This document shows, piece by piece, positions 1 to 11,099 of a stretch of 60,000 bases of DNA; positions within the stretch are counted from its first letter, which is position 1; each line of letters opens with the position of its first letter. Where the stretch lies: positions 51,973,554-52,033,553 of the forward strand of contig OX485803.1 of NCBI GenBank assembly GCA_950295325.1, written 5' to 3'. The notes beneath the pieces are model-generated. The model saw nothing but the letters and a program-made list of their open reading frames with translations, did not search any database and was not told the origin of the DNA. Both the position numbers and the translations under genes were made by a program. This DNA comes from Polytrichum commune. Lineage: Eukaryota; Streptophyta; Polytrichopsida; Polytrichales; Polytrichaceae.

Positions 1-99
1 GAGGGGTAGTGGTCAGACCACTAATTATTAAGATACCACCTATAGCTCAGAAAGGCGGGGAGTAGCCGGTTGGTTGGCATAACTTTCCTGCCTATGATT

Positions 100-265
100 A
101 ACTCACTTGCAGCATCAAGTCAAAGTGTATTGCACTAACACGCTCAGACGGATTCAACGCGAATCGAACCCGGACCGTATTAATACAACACGCACGTCCT
201 TATCCAACCAACCTTGGAACCATGACTTGGCGACCAACAACACAATCAACCATCATTTATACTCA
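100..265 (-). repeat. Possible tRNA-derived SINE head (pol III boxes)
   Basis: Read on the minus strand, a B-box-like GGTTCGATTCG lies at 160-170. An A-box-like TGGTTGGATAAGGACG lies upstream at 195-210, about 30 bases away, which is the order and spacing of an internal RNA polymerase III promoter. The T-arm stem that a real tRNA would need does not pair (CCGGG against CGCGT), and no acceptor stem is seen, so this is not a functional tRNA gene. A tRNA-derived SINE or an old tRNA pseudogene fits best. No second copy was found in the window, so the ends are not defined. Confidence 0.35.
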
Positions 266-630
266 AACAAATACACACGCTTCTCGTCTCAAACAAAGTA
301 GCAAAACCCACACAAATCTAAATTAAAACCCATGCACCCTACACACCACCCTCCCCCCCCCCCGGTTCAACCGGTTAAAACATCGGTTTCTAACATAGTG
401 TCTACTCCCTGCAAAGGGTGAAGTAGTATTACACCCAACGCCGCTACCCTGGGGTACGGCCACGGTTGTCCTACGAACAGACACTTTATTCACTCCGGTC
501 CCTAGTAGGGACCGGAGTTCTTCTTCTGGGCATGTGGACACGTGGGCACAATGGAGGTTGTCGTTATCCGCCAAATAAACCTCACAAAGAGTGTGGGTCC
601 TGCCACTACTAGTCTTTTATGCTCATTTAA

Positions 631-2009
631 ATGTGGCAGGTAGTGTCAAGGTTGGCATCAATGTGGGCTATAGAAGGAAGAAGGAGAAAAAAATTGTGCC
701 CAAGGCCCGTTGAGGGAGAGAGAGTTGGCCTCTTCTTCAAAACAATTGACTCAACCAAGACTCACAAAAGATCATTTCTACAACTTGTGCTAAACAACCA
801 TAGATCCATAATGTCCTTACTATCAAAATGCTTTGGGTTTAGTAGGCAGTGAGTGTTTTGATTAATTCTTTTTAGTACATCACACATGAGGAAAACATGA
901 AATGACGTGGGCAAGCTATTCTTGAAAACATATAGTTAACTTAGTGCATATATCACAAGGGAAGTTCTCTAGATTCGGCCAACAAAACATGGGAGGTTGT
1001 TGAAGAACACACTTTAATGTGAGACATCATATGCCCTTCTCCAAAATCTTCCAATGAGAGTTTTCATGCCACCTCGCCAAATTTATGTGCCATGTGTGGA
1101 AGTTGGAAGCATCAAAACCTTGAAAAAAAATGAGACATAAGTTCCCAACATGCGACTCCAACTACTGGTTCCTTCCTTAAGGTGGCCATCGAAGCTTTCG
1201 TACCTATAATTCATTGCCTTCTTATTTCATGGCTCAAAGCAAGCATGTGAATAGAAATCCATCCCAAGATGTATATATCCATTCATGGGTTATCTCAATT
1301 CGACTCATTCAAGATCTCCAAGCCACGACTTGGTTATTTAATGTGAATAAGAAAGTGCATGGCTGTGTCATAGATGACGAGGTGGAGGAACATTCTAGGC
1401 TGCTATAGCTCTATCTTACACAGTTGGACATGACATGGCGTCCACGTCCTCTCATACCCTTGGATCATTGTACGGTCTTACCCCGATAATACGACACCTC
1501 ACCTATACAATCCATTTTATGTCGACCAAACTTTCTAGTTCTAACTTACCCCAACACGTGACTACGGCGCTCATAATACGGCATTTTTTTTACGCCCAAT
1601 TTGTCATACGATAGAGGTAATTAATGTATGTATGTGGTGGGACCCACCATATGATTTGCTTTGGGATCAAAGAGTATATGGTGAATTCATCGATAAGTTA
1701 ACGTAAGTTAATTTTATTGTTTTAAACCTTGTTGTCAAAACATACATTACACTTTTGAGTCTTTGGGTTTGGATGGAGGTAGGGATTGTTGGATTTGTAA
1801 ACTAGAATTCTGAAGCTGTTGATTACTCTTCTTGATTCGAACTTTGACCTCACACCTGAAATCTCACAACCCTTTAGATTGGAAATTTCAGTCCTTGCCA
1901 ACTTATACTCTTAGATTTGGCCATGTCATTGTTCAATGTTCTTGGCTCCGGAGGTGATAATAGTCTTGAGTGGTGGATGCTTTTCACTTCGATTGTACTT
2001 TCAGCAATT
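631..2009. other. No gene recognised
   Basis: AT-rich sequence with only short open frames that lack recognisable motifs. The segment 1440-1690, with ATAATACG words, could belong to the 5' part of the pogo-type element that follows, but no inverted terminal repeat was found to prove it. The N-terminal helix-turn-helix of the transposase should lie in 1700-2000 and was not recognised there. Confidence 0.5.
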
Positions 2010-3192
2010 TCGGTGTTGATGACCATGTCTCCACACAAAACAACTTGCACACAATTTGGTAAGCACTGACCTCCTCTGCATTGGGCATGGCACCAGGAGA
2101 TGTTTACAATATTGATGAGACTGGTTTATTTTATCATGCCCAACCAAACAAGACACTAGCACAAGGACAAGTTTGTTGGCACAAATTTTAAAAGGATCAT
2201 CTCTCTATTGCTCTTGTTGTAAACACAACATGCGGTGACAAGTTGAAACTTATGATTATGTGCAAAATTCTATGCCCAAGATGCTTTGGAAGGTGGTTGC
2301 CAACAAATTATGTGTGGTGGTTTGAAAACCAAATGACATGGATGACATCATATGTATTTGAGAGTTGGATGATGAGCCGCAATGTAAATTTTCAAATCTC
2401 AAAAGCGGAGGGTACTTTTAATTATGCACAAATTTGTTACCCATTCCCTTGAGCATGTTGGTAGGGATGAATCATTTGGTTTTTCAACCTTGCAGTTGAG
2501 CAATATTATTATTATTATTTTTCTCACCACCTAATGTTACAAGTGTTGTACAACCCTTGGATTAGGGAATAATTGCTTCATTCAAGTTCAATTTGCGAAG
2601 AAGATTTTGGAAAGGGTTCTATCTCAGTTTCATTCTTCTACTACTCACCATGACTTGAGAAATATAGTGCGTAATGTAAGGCAAACTATTACGTGATGCT
2701 TTCAAGTGTGGAGAGAGATGAATCCCCAAATCATACGAAACAACTAGAGGATGTCCAAAAATTTACTTGCAAATTGGAGTGCCAATTTTATCATGGATGA
2801 TGAATGTGAGAAATTGAGAATGAAAGAAGCAACAAATGAATTGGCAAGTCCAATTTTCTCTTTAAATATTGGAAGTGAAGAGATGCCTATTGAAAGACTA
2901 TGTGCAATTGGCAGGAGAGGAAATTGTTAATGCATAGTACATCATGGTTGAGTTGGTGGATTTGGCATGGGGTGAGGAAATCCATTTGGGTTTAAATTTA
3001 GATGAGAAGCCAATGGAGGGGAATGATGTGGACAATTATCCAACACCAATAGTCAAGCTTCCTTTAAGGTTTTTAGTTATAAATGTGATGAACATGCAAT
3101 CTTTTATGGATAAACTAAACAAGATGTCAACAAGATCCAACGTCAACAATCATCATCAGAAGACAATAGATTCTTACTTTCGTAGTATGTGA
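2010..3192 (+). pseudogene. Decayed pogo/Tigger-type DDE transposase
   Basis: Pieces in different frames follow the order of a pogo/Tigger (CENP-B-like DDE_1) transposase. GDVYNIDETGLF with its first catalytic Asp (codon 2114-2116) comes first, then DKLKLMIMCKILCPRCF, then W/MTSYVFESW, then VGRDESFGFSTLQLSNI, then FLPPNVTSVVQPLD with the third Asp (2560-2562), then GIIASFK, and finally a C-terminal tail ending KTIDSYFRSM before a stop at 3192. Stops interrupt it near 2190, directly after the third Asp (CAG to TAG is likely) and near 2695. A frameshift lies before 2421. Where the family has LLLMD, the frame reads LIMH (His codon 2427-2429), so the second catalytic Asp seems lost. The N-terminal DNA-binding domain was not found. 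The family call is firm; function is excluded by the lesions. Confidence 0.85.
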
Positions 3193-3199
3193 TACGACA

Positions 3200-3965
3200 A
3201 AGACATCATCATGGGACTATAATCGTTTTAACTATATATTATGTGACATTGTCTCGGGGGGGGGCACTCCCTTGTATATTTTGCATACACCTGCGATAAT
3301 GACCTATTAAAATGGGGGCTATTTACCTATGAGAAAGGATTATAAGGGATGCTAATTTTTGAAATAATGGTAAATTGTTGTGATTATTTGCCCCCTATTG
3401 GTAATTATAAATTCTTGGATGGTTGATTTTATGGTACCCTATATTACTTATATGTAAATTTTTTCCCCTGATTGCCCCCATTCCTTAAAGTGTATGATAC
3501 AGTAGAATTCTCGTTAGAAGCACGTGTACAGAGTAAGAGAAACAAACATTTACTAGGGTTTAGGGTTCAGGGTCACACTGAAGTCCGGGCAAAGCAAAAC
3601 ACTAAACAATAACAACAAAAGATTGCAATTACATGTCATTAAGCAACACGAGCCAATGAATAAAAGTTGTGTTGGATAACACAGTTAGAAACCTTGAGGT
3701 CTTAGGGAACATGCCAGCCACATGTGTCTCAAAGTCACATTTACAAGGTTTGCAGAAGCCCTACAATTGATGCCTTGATCTTCCAATCCTACACATTGGA
3801 GGAAAATCCACCTAAACTAGCTAGGCTACCATTTACACATGTGGGAGACATGAGGGTACTCGAACTGAAATGACTACTACAGATTTCAAGGTATACTAAT
3901 GATCATTCAGCCCTTTTTCCAAATTATATCTCCACATGTGTGAGATAGTACAAATTTAGCAGGTT
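3200..3965. other. No gene; short telomere-like motif and G9 tract
   Basis: Non-coding. It holds a G9 tract at 3256-3264 and two adjacent TTTAGGG-like units within 3552-3572, the plant telomere repeat in a very short interstitial form. The sequence CAGTAGAATTCTCG near 3502 resembles the CAGTA start of pogo-type inverted repeats but points the wrong way to be the 3' end of the transposase remnant. Confidence 0.4.
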
Positions 3966-4310
3966 TTATTTTTTATTTGAAATGAACTCACTCAATGAGT
4001 TTGCATCTACCTCATCTAAGGTGTAGATTTTGCTAGTTGATTCATACACTAGAGACACAGTTGAGATAATAGCATCCACATCAACCCATACACAGTCACT
4101 CTCAACATACTTATATTTGTTGAGACCCGGCTGTTTTTTGAACCAATGGAGGTAAGCCATAGCAGTTGGGAAGAGCGTTTCTCTATTTTCGTTATGGACT
4201 GCACGTTTCATCAAGTCAATGGGTTGCCAACAATTGCCCCACTTAGTACCAACCTTCACCCTTATCTTTTGAACCCTTCCTATATAGAACATGCCATATT
4301 TTGGTGGCAA
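3966..4310 (-). pseudogene. Unidentified conserved-looking coding fragment
   Basis: A 114-codon open frame on the minus strand, without an ATG at its upstream end (it opens with TTG), ending in a stop at 3966. Its composition is protein-like: aromatic-rich segments such as YGMFYIGRVQKIRVKVGTKW, then NCWQPIDLMKR, MAYLHWFKKQPGLNKYKYV, and a C-terminal stretch ending FISNKK. I do not recognise the family. An exon or C-terminal piece of a transposon protein is possible, given the surroundings. No promoter, splice site or flanking exon could be assigned. A chance open frame of this length is less likely than usual because of the low-complexity-free, tryptophan-rich sequence. Confidence 0.4.
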
Positions 4311-4530
4311 AGTATTTAATTTTTGAAACTATCGCTTTTTCTCCATGCTATTTTATATGTACCACTTAGGTAATTTAATCATGTTTTGTCAAATGCTATA
4401 TTACATATAATCATGTTTCACAATCCCAGAGCACCCTATACTACATCTAATAATTTTACAAATTTTACGCCAAATTTTTATACAAGACCCTATATTTTAT
4501 CGCACGTAGTTCCTACGTTTTTCGCCAGTG

Positions 4531-4546
4531 CCCCCCCCCCCCCCCC
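4531..4546. repeat. Poly(C) tract, 16 bases
   Basis: Uninterrupted run of 16 C on the plus strand. It is one of many G/C homopolymers of nine or more bases spread through the window. The 4320-4956 stretch around it has no recognisable gene and contains several loosely repeated CCCTATATTAC-like words. Confidence 0.9.
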
Positions 4547-4956
4547 GAGGACATTGTGAGCATATTTCTCTAATAAAAATGTTCTTTCATACTTATGTAT
4601 CTTCATTGTGTATACAAAATGACATTTTACATTGAAATATGTTATTTTCTTGAAAATTTTCAATAGTATGACATTTGAGGCCAAAATGTCTTATTATGCA
4701 AATTACAACATTTGGATAATATGACACTTCTTGCGCGACAAAGCATGTTATATTAAAGGGGGAGAACAATAGTCCAACCTCCATGCATGGGAGCTAACAC
4801 GGATTTTGATGTTGCCAACATGCATAATATTGCTAGCACTTTTTGCATAATACCCATTGACCTCAAGCACAAGCATCGGTGGGTCATGGAAACTCCTCAA
4901 TATTGTAATATGTTTTTTTTGAATATGATGTAATTACACTAAGATGTGTAATTAAT

Positions 4957-5150
4957 TATCCCACGCTAATTTATCGATATTCCACACTATTTTGAATATT
5001 TGTTGCCATGGTATCAAAATACAATATTTTTTTCTTTCAAAATGTAATTGCTACATGGATGAATAAAAAACATAAAATAAAATTCCGTGATCTGATTTTG
5101 ACCCGAGGTGATTTGCATGGGTAAGATGCAACCTAATCGTGAAGGCCACC
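4957..5150 (+). repeat. Dispersed copy of the arm of the 41-42 kb long-inverted-repeat element
   Basis: The segment beginning CCACGCTAATTTATCGATAT and continuing through TTCCACACTATTTTGAATAT, GTGATCTGATTTTGACC and GATTTGCATGGGTAAGATGC matches the right arm of the element at 41826-42034 over about 190 bases with many substitutions. No opposite arm was found nearby, so this is a solo or truncated copy. Confidence 0.65.
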
Positions 5151-5524
5151 TTCTTGCACATAGTGGTGTACAACAAGTCATAGAATGTCCAATGCTAGAT
5201 TGCTCCAATGTGTATCATTTGTTTGGCCCTCCTTCAAGGTCACTTTGGTAGATATTGAAAACTTTGCACAAAAAGCAAAGGGTGGAATAAAATCCAAAGG
5301 GATAGACCCTCAAAAAAAATTTAAAAAATCAACATAAATGTATTGTGCCAATTTAATGATAAAGAAAATGTTTTAGTAAAAACCCATTTCATGTCATGAT
5401 AATGATAAGTGCATAAATAGTGAAGGGATTGAGTAAATGCCACATAGGTGCTATGTATTAGTACATGATTTGAAGATTCCCTTTGGTCTAGGTTGAGAGG
5501 GGTAATGGCATGGATGTTGAGGAG

Positions 5525-5893
5525 TAGTGTTCAAGGTTGAACCCTCATATGAGTTTCATTTTGAAGGGCTCTCAAATTTCAGCCCGTCGGTTGAAGGGTT
5601 GGTGCAAATCCAAGATGTTAATCTAAGAATATAGAAATGAAATACAAAATTCATATTAAACTTGTGCATGAATTATATGATACATGTTTCTAAATCAACC
5701 ATCTAATTCTACTTCTTGTAGTGACAATGCCCTTCGCTTGTTGGTTCTTGTGGCGGGCATATTATATTGAGGACTTCAGGTGAAGTATTCATTTTCAATT
5801 TGGGGTTGCGTTATGAAGAATTGTTTTGAGAGAGGTATATTTTGAAGGGCCAAATCGCATTTGAAGGGCATTGAAGACTTCAATCTTGAACAT
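5525..5893. mobile_element. Mutator-like non-autonomous element, 369 bp, 10-bp target duplication
   Basis: The termini are short inverted repeats: GTGTTCAAGGTTGAA at the left and TTCAATCTTGAACAT at the right. TGTTGAGGAG occurs directly before (5515-5524) and directly after (5894-5903), a 10-bp target-site duplication. Duplications of 9-11 bp are characteristic of Mutator-like elements, so a small non-autonomous MULE is the likely class. The interior is non-coding and repeats TTTGAAGGG several times. A truncated direct copy lies at 9376-9683. The two bases TA before the left repeat are not accounted for. Confidence 0.75.
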
Positions 5894-5903
5894 TGTTGAG
5901 GAG

Positions 5904-7990
5904 CAACCTTGGTTCTAGAGGGAGTTAGGGTTTGGAGCACACCTCTCTCTCTCTCCTGACAAACAAAATATTGGTAACACAGTGGACTCTAAAAGAGTGT
6001 GTCTCTAGTACAAGCAATTATGAATAAACTACTCAATGGTTGTTTTTGGTTTTTCTTTATCCAAGTGATTTTTCTGTATTCAATAAACCTTTAAAAATAT
6101 GGTGTTTAATGTATACTAGTAGTGATCAAGTTAGTAAGTAATTACCCTCCAACAAAATATGACATTTTCCAAACTTACATAGTATTAAGTAGACAAAGAT
6201 ACATGGAGATAATACCCCCCTAATCTACACCTCATTTTTGCACATGACTTCTCCGAAGTTGGTCTCGTGTCGTCTCGGTTCGTTGCACTCATGCAAATGA
6301 GTTAGAGTGGAGTTTACATTAGGGTTTGAGTCCAAGAAACTTGGGCTCTAAAACATCCCTTCATGATTTGTTAGATCCAAGGTTGAAGACCAGTTTCTAA
6401 AACTAGGAGAAGTGTTTTTTTGAGTGGACACTATTGAGATCTGGTAGAAAACGTATTGTCCCATTGGCACCCTAAACAGTTGATGGTAACATTAAGCAAG
6501 AAAAATTGGTCACTCCCATGGAGACACTCTTACACTTGCCATCATGACAAGCCCATGATTTACCTTCCAACTTTTTGCAACGTTGCCTTTTGTTAGTGGA
6601 TCATTCTTCTCGTATTTGTTTCTATGGTATACACAATTTGGTGTGCAATTGGGGTTATAGAAGGTCTCATTCCACAATAGGGTTTTCATAACAATTCCAT
6701 GTACATTGGCCATATTGGAACTCAACTAGTGGTGTTAATTTGACATATGATTCATAGATGAACATGGTGGTTGCCATCATAATATTTGTTCCTTACCTTT
6801 GACCTGCCAAGCACCTCAAGGTTAGCCTCATACAGTTTTATTTTATTTGTTATGAATTAAATATGAGGACCTAATTTAAAGAATGAATTTGAAACCCTAT
6901 TTGGACACTTGGAGCAAGCAACATGGCCATTGTTTGCCATCACATCATCTTAGAAGCATTTCCTTGCTCATTTTCAACTGCACAAAGGTGACATTTACCT
7001 TTTGATTGCGAAGTCTCCATAAAGTAATATTTGGATGTTTGAAGTAATCTAAAATTAGACAATTATGTATGCATATTGTAATATATTTACTATAATACTA
7101 GTACACTATAAGTGTTGTTTCAATAATAATATATTAAAGTTATATTTCTTTACCAACAAATTTATTAGCATGTTACAATTTATTTTAAAAAACAACTCAT
7201 TATGTGTTTAATGTTTTTAGTATAACATTGGTACAGTAAGAATAAGCGTTTTATGAATGTTTATTAAACTAACATTTTTATCAACATAATCACTTAAAGT
7301 GTTCAAGTATTGGTGCATTATTAGTATAATAATCATTATCAAGTCACTATAATCATGGTTATAATGTGGCATTGACATAACATTGGTCCATCACAAATGG
7401 TTGTGATAGTGGACCCACAACAACCCCTTACATCGGTTTGATGGTGGCATTCCAATATATAGCCAATATTAAACTAATAGAAGTAATTTTTTTTGTTTTT
7501 TTAAGATGGGGAACTTTGATTTAGTCTTGAATCAAGGAGTTTGTGGCTTTGTTGGTTATTTCAAGCCCATTTTTTAACATAAGGAAATGATCATTTCGCA
7601 TGGGATAGTGTGATCCTTCACCTTCTCTTTTTGTTAATAACATGCTTTAAATATCTCTATGAGGTTTTGTGGTGCGATGTAGTACCAATATGGGATATTG
7701 TGTGCAATACGTATGGAGGGGGAGGGGGGATGAGGCCTTGCATAGGAGAGTGCCATCATAGGCAGATTTGTTTGTTATCTTTTTACTTGTAATACTATAG
7801 TTTCTTTTCACACTTGGCACAAATTGAGTTATTTCCTCAGAATTTACCTCATTTTTCGAAATTATTTCCCCTGAGAAACACATTGTTGTAGATTTGCTGG
7901 TGGAAAGAAAAAAATTGTTTGGTGACAAAGTGCCCAATTAGAGAGGCGCAACTACAAGGAAGTCTTAGTTTATGCGTGGTATTTTTATAG
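5904..7990. other. No gene recognised; AT-rich
   Basis: Only short open frames without family motifs. 6319-6445 is a diverged copy of the left part of the inverted-repeat element at 46294-46491 (it starts TTAGGGTTTGAGTCCAA). 6840-7440 is very AT-rich with many short TTATTA/TAATAA palindromic words. A G-rich stretch lies near 7715-7730. Confidence 0.5.
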
Positions 7991-8006
7991 GGGGGTCTAT
8001 TTGATG

Positions 8007-8362
8007 GCCCCGGGCTAGATCACATCTTCATTCGACTGGGTCCCGCCCCTCCCACACCTTCTTCATTGTCCGGTCTTCCTGTCTGCACCTGCGTGGGAAC
8101 TCTTTCCCGTTGGGAACCAATGTGATAACACCTAGTCAAAATTACAAATATTCAAGCCGACAACCCTTTCATTATTCCCATGTTAATTGATGGAGTTCCT
8201 TCACACGTCAAAGGAGCTTAATGGCTTAAGTGACCGGGTATTGGCACATTGGTTCCCAACGGGGAAGAGTACCCACGCAGGTGCAGGCAGGAAGACCGGA
8301 CAATGAAGGAGGCATGGGAGGGGCGGGACCCAGCCGAATGAAGATGTGATCTAGCCCGGGGC
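8007..8362. mobile_element. GC-rich fold-back element, 356 bp, perfect 9-bp target duplication
   Basis: Two arms of about 118 bases (8007-8124 and 8245-8362) are inverted copies with roughly seven mismatches. The ends are GCCCCGGGCTAGATCACATC and its complement. TATTTGATG stands directly before (7998-8006) and directly after (8363-8371), a perfect 9-bp target duplication. Long terminal inverted repeats plus a 9-bp duplication fit a non-autonomous Mutator-like element of the fold-back type. The arms are clearly GC-richer than the flanks. The loop, 8125-8244, is AT-rich and non-coding. Transcribed, the arms would form a near-perfect 118-bp double-stranded stem. Confidence 0.88.
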
Positions 8363-8921
8363 TATTTGATGTGATTGACTATTGAGGCTATGAAGACTTT
8401 TCCAAGTGGTTGTGTTGGGAGAATTGAGCATCTAGAGTGGTTATTGACAACACATAGAATGCCTATCTAGGTTGTATGTTAGGGTAATGATGTCTTGTTG
8501 CGAATTTGGTGTGTGTGGGTGGCGTCCATAATGAAAACGTATAGGTAAATTTGAGGATATTCCGATCACTTCAACATCATCATGAGATTCTTAGGTCATT
8601 CTTGGTGGCAACAAAACTTAATAACTATTTAAAACATGTTACGCAAAGACCGACCCCAACAACAAAAATATTCTTGTGTTATGAATTGCCACAGAAAAAT
8701 ACAAAGGGCGACAACCCTCTTTGGATTGCTTTCAAACATCTCGTGTTTGGAAAGGTGTCTATGTTTTTGAAGACCAAGAGCACTTCCCGATCGGTCAAAA
8801 GATCCGACACAATGATTCGTGAACAAAGGCCACACACACCCAAAAACAAATGTTTCATTTTTTTGGTTTTACATCAACCTACTGCACAAATAATCTGGAG
8901 TAAAGGTGTCACATAAGGGTA

Positions 8922-9138
8922 CACTAAATATGATATTTAGTGTGACTTTCTATTTGGAATTACGCTATCCTATATCTATTTACAGCAAATCTCATATTTT
9001 ACCAACATATGTTAAATTGGTAGTTTGGACATTATAGAACATTAACAAGTTTATTTGGTAAGAGAATACTTCAATAATAAAAAGATACAACACCGTGTAA
9101 ATCCAAATAGTAAGTCACACTAAATATCATATTTGGTG
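8922..9138. mobile_element. MITE with palindromic ends, copy 1
   Basis: The left end is a palindrome, CACTAAATA-TGA-TATTTAGTG (8922-8942), followed by TGACTTTCTATTTGGA. The right end mirrors it (9118-9138, with one T-to-G change), preceded by TCCAAATAGTAAGTCA. The inverted repeats are about 39 bases. TA flanks both ends, consistent with a TA target duplication, although GTGG following the right TA is shared with copy 2 (57454-57673) and may belong to the element. Copy 2 matches in the opposite orientation, including the interior words TTTGGACA and TATAGAACATTAACA. No coding capacity. Confidence 0.75.
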
Positions 9139-9375
9139 TAGTGGAACCGATAATGTAGTTGACACCTGTTGGAAGACCTTGGCCAATAGTCTTCCAACAT
9201 TACCAAGGTAAAAGGGGTACATCAGTATCATGATCCCATAGAACTGTGATTAATTCATCTCAAGTGGGTTCCTGTTGGGTAATTTGTGAACTCTAATGTT
9301 AGTTCCGGAGTCGAATAGTTCAAAAAGAAGGAAACTACGTGCTATCATATAATTGACATGCTATCGTACAATCGG

Positions 9376-9683
9376 TTCAAATCTAAGACGTCAATCCAAT
9401 AATATAGAAATGAAATACAAAACTCCTATAAAACTTGTGCATGAATTATATAGTACATCTTTCCAATACAATGTGAAGAATTAAGAATCCACCATCTAAC
9501 TCCATTTCTGTAGTGAGAATGCTCTACGCTTGTTGGTTCTTGTGGCAGGCATATTATATTGAGGACTTCAAGTGACATCTTCATTTTCAATTTGGGGTTG
9601 CGTTTTGAAGGGATGTTTTGAGAGAGGTATATTTTGAAGGGCCAAATCGTGTTTGAAGGGCATTCAAGACTTCAATCTTGAAC
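9376..9683. repeat. Truncated copy of the 5525-5893 element
   Basis: Direct copy of the inner and right part of the element at 5525-5893. Shared segments include GAATATAGAAATGAAATACA-type sequence, CTTGTTGGTTCTTGTGGC, GGCATATTATATTGAGGACT and the right end TTCAATCTTGAAC. The left end is missing or diverged, and no target duplication is visible. Confidence 0.75.
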
Positions 9684-9699
9684 TCTGGTGTTGGGACAC

Positions 9700-11095
9700 C
9701 AAAAATTCACAAATTCTTTGGCCTAACCCTAGCCATGAGTTGTTGACTACGCACATATCGTGTGGTTAGGCCCTAAGAAAAGTGACCACATAAAGCCCAC
9801 GTTATGGCTTAAGCCAATGATGCGCCCCTAGCTAGGAGCACCATAAGCATCCACATGCGAGCGGACATGTAAGTTAGTGCTTTGGAAAAAGGTGGCACTC
9901 CGGCTTTTTGTGCTTGTCTACAAGTTGCCTCCTCACGACACCAATCAACACCGATTGAAGTAGCCCTACCACCACACCCATGACTAGCTCATCATTTTAC
10001 CCCCCCCCCCCCCCCTTTCCAAACTTTACACACCCCCACTTGAGCCCCGGCGGCTCAAGATGGTGTTTGTTTCTATCTTTGTGTTTTGGAGTGCAAGTGA
10101 TGGCGGGAGGAGGAGGGTCGGTGGTGTTTTAGGTACTTCTTATGATTAAGCTGAGGACGTGTGAGCCCCTCCGTCGGCGAGGTTTTGGAAGCACCCGGTG
10201 TAGTGTACATTAGCAACACTTGAGAACTATAGATAGGTGCGTGTGTTGGTGAGAGAGAGAGCAAGAGAGAGACAAACCTAAGACCAACACCGACTACCTA
10301 CGTAGTGGAGTTTTTGGTCGTTCCCCCCTCGCACGGGCAACCAACCATATCGGGTAGCATAAGTGATAATTTGTTGACGCTTTTGTTGTACTGATGGGGA
10401 TAGTAGGTTATCCAACACATGTGCTTCTGGTAGAACTAGGATTCGAGTCAATATGGAGAAATGACATGCCAAAATAGTTTATGCATGTAGGAGTGTTTTT
10501 GTGTTGTCAAAGTATTAGGGGGGAAGGAAAGGGGGGGGGGGGGAGGGAGGGAGGGGGTAGACAATGTAAATTCTAATCATACAATTTTTTAGAAGTGATG
10601 TGGTCAATATTCATTGCATTTGTTTTTTTTAATTTTTTTATAAAAACTATAATGTGAATACAACAAAGACATGTCTACTACAAGAGATACAATCCACATT
10701 TGAGATTAGTTTTTGCCATTTCTATCATATGGTTTACTAATAGAATTGCACATATATAATCTCTTATTATGTCCAAATAAAGCTCATGCATGAGTCTCTA
10801 TTTACTTGATCCTCAGTTGGGGCACTCTCACACCTATGCTAGGGTCTCCATTCATGTATGAATATGGGGCCAGGCATAAATTATCGGCCCTCGCATGTGC
10901 AGCACAAGAATTGTCGCACAAAAACCACTCCATGGATGTTCAAGTTGCCCCTGAGCCGTCCATTGCCTATATGATCACTTACATAAATCACTGATTATGA
11001 TAATGGTTTCAAAGTGACCGACAATTCGAGCTAAAGTCACGGTAGGGTGTATGTTTTTAATCCTATAGACCAGCCAAACCCCCCTCAACAACAAG
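9700..11095. other. No gene recognised; poly(C) and poly(G) tracts
   Basis: Contains C16 at 10000-10015 and G13 at 10531-10543. A B-box-like GGATTCGAGTC near 10431 has an A-box-like word about 75 bases upstream, too loose a spacing to call a SINE. The frame at 10806-10994 has no recognised motif. It might belong to the LINE remnant that starts near 11100, but I cannot show it. Confidence 0.45.
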
Positions 11096-11099
11096 CTTC

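Noticed and set aside
100-265. tRNA gene on the minus strand
   Set aside because: A and B boxes are recognisable, but the T-arm stem does not pair and no acceptor stem is present, so only a tRNA-derived repeat is proposed.
3500-3520. 3' terminal repeat of the pogo-type transposase element
   Set aside because: CAGTAGAATTC has the right start word but the wrong orientation, and no matching repeat upstream was found.
10325-10445. Second SINE with pol III boxes
   Set aside because: The A-box-like and B-box-like words are about 75 bases apart and no copies were found.
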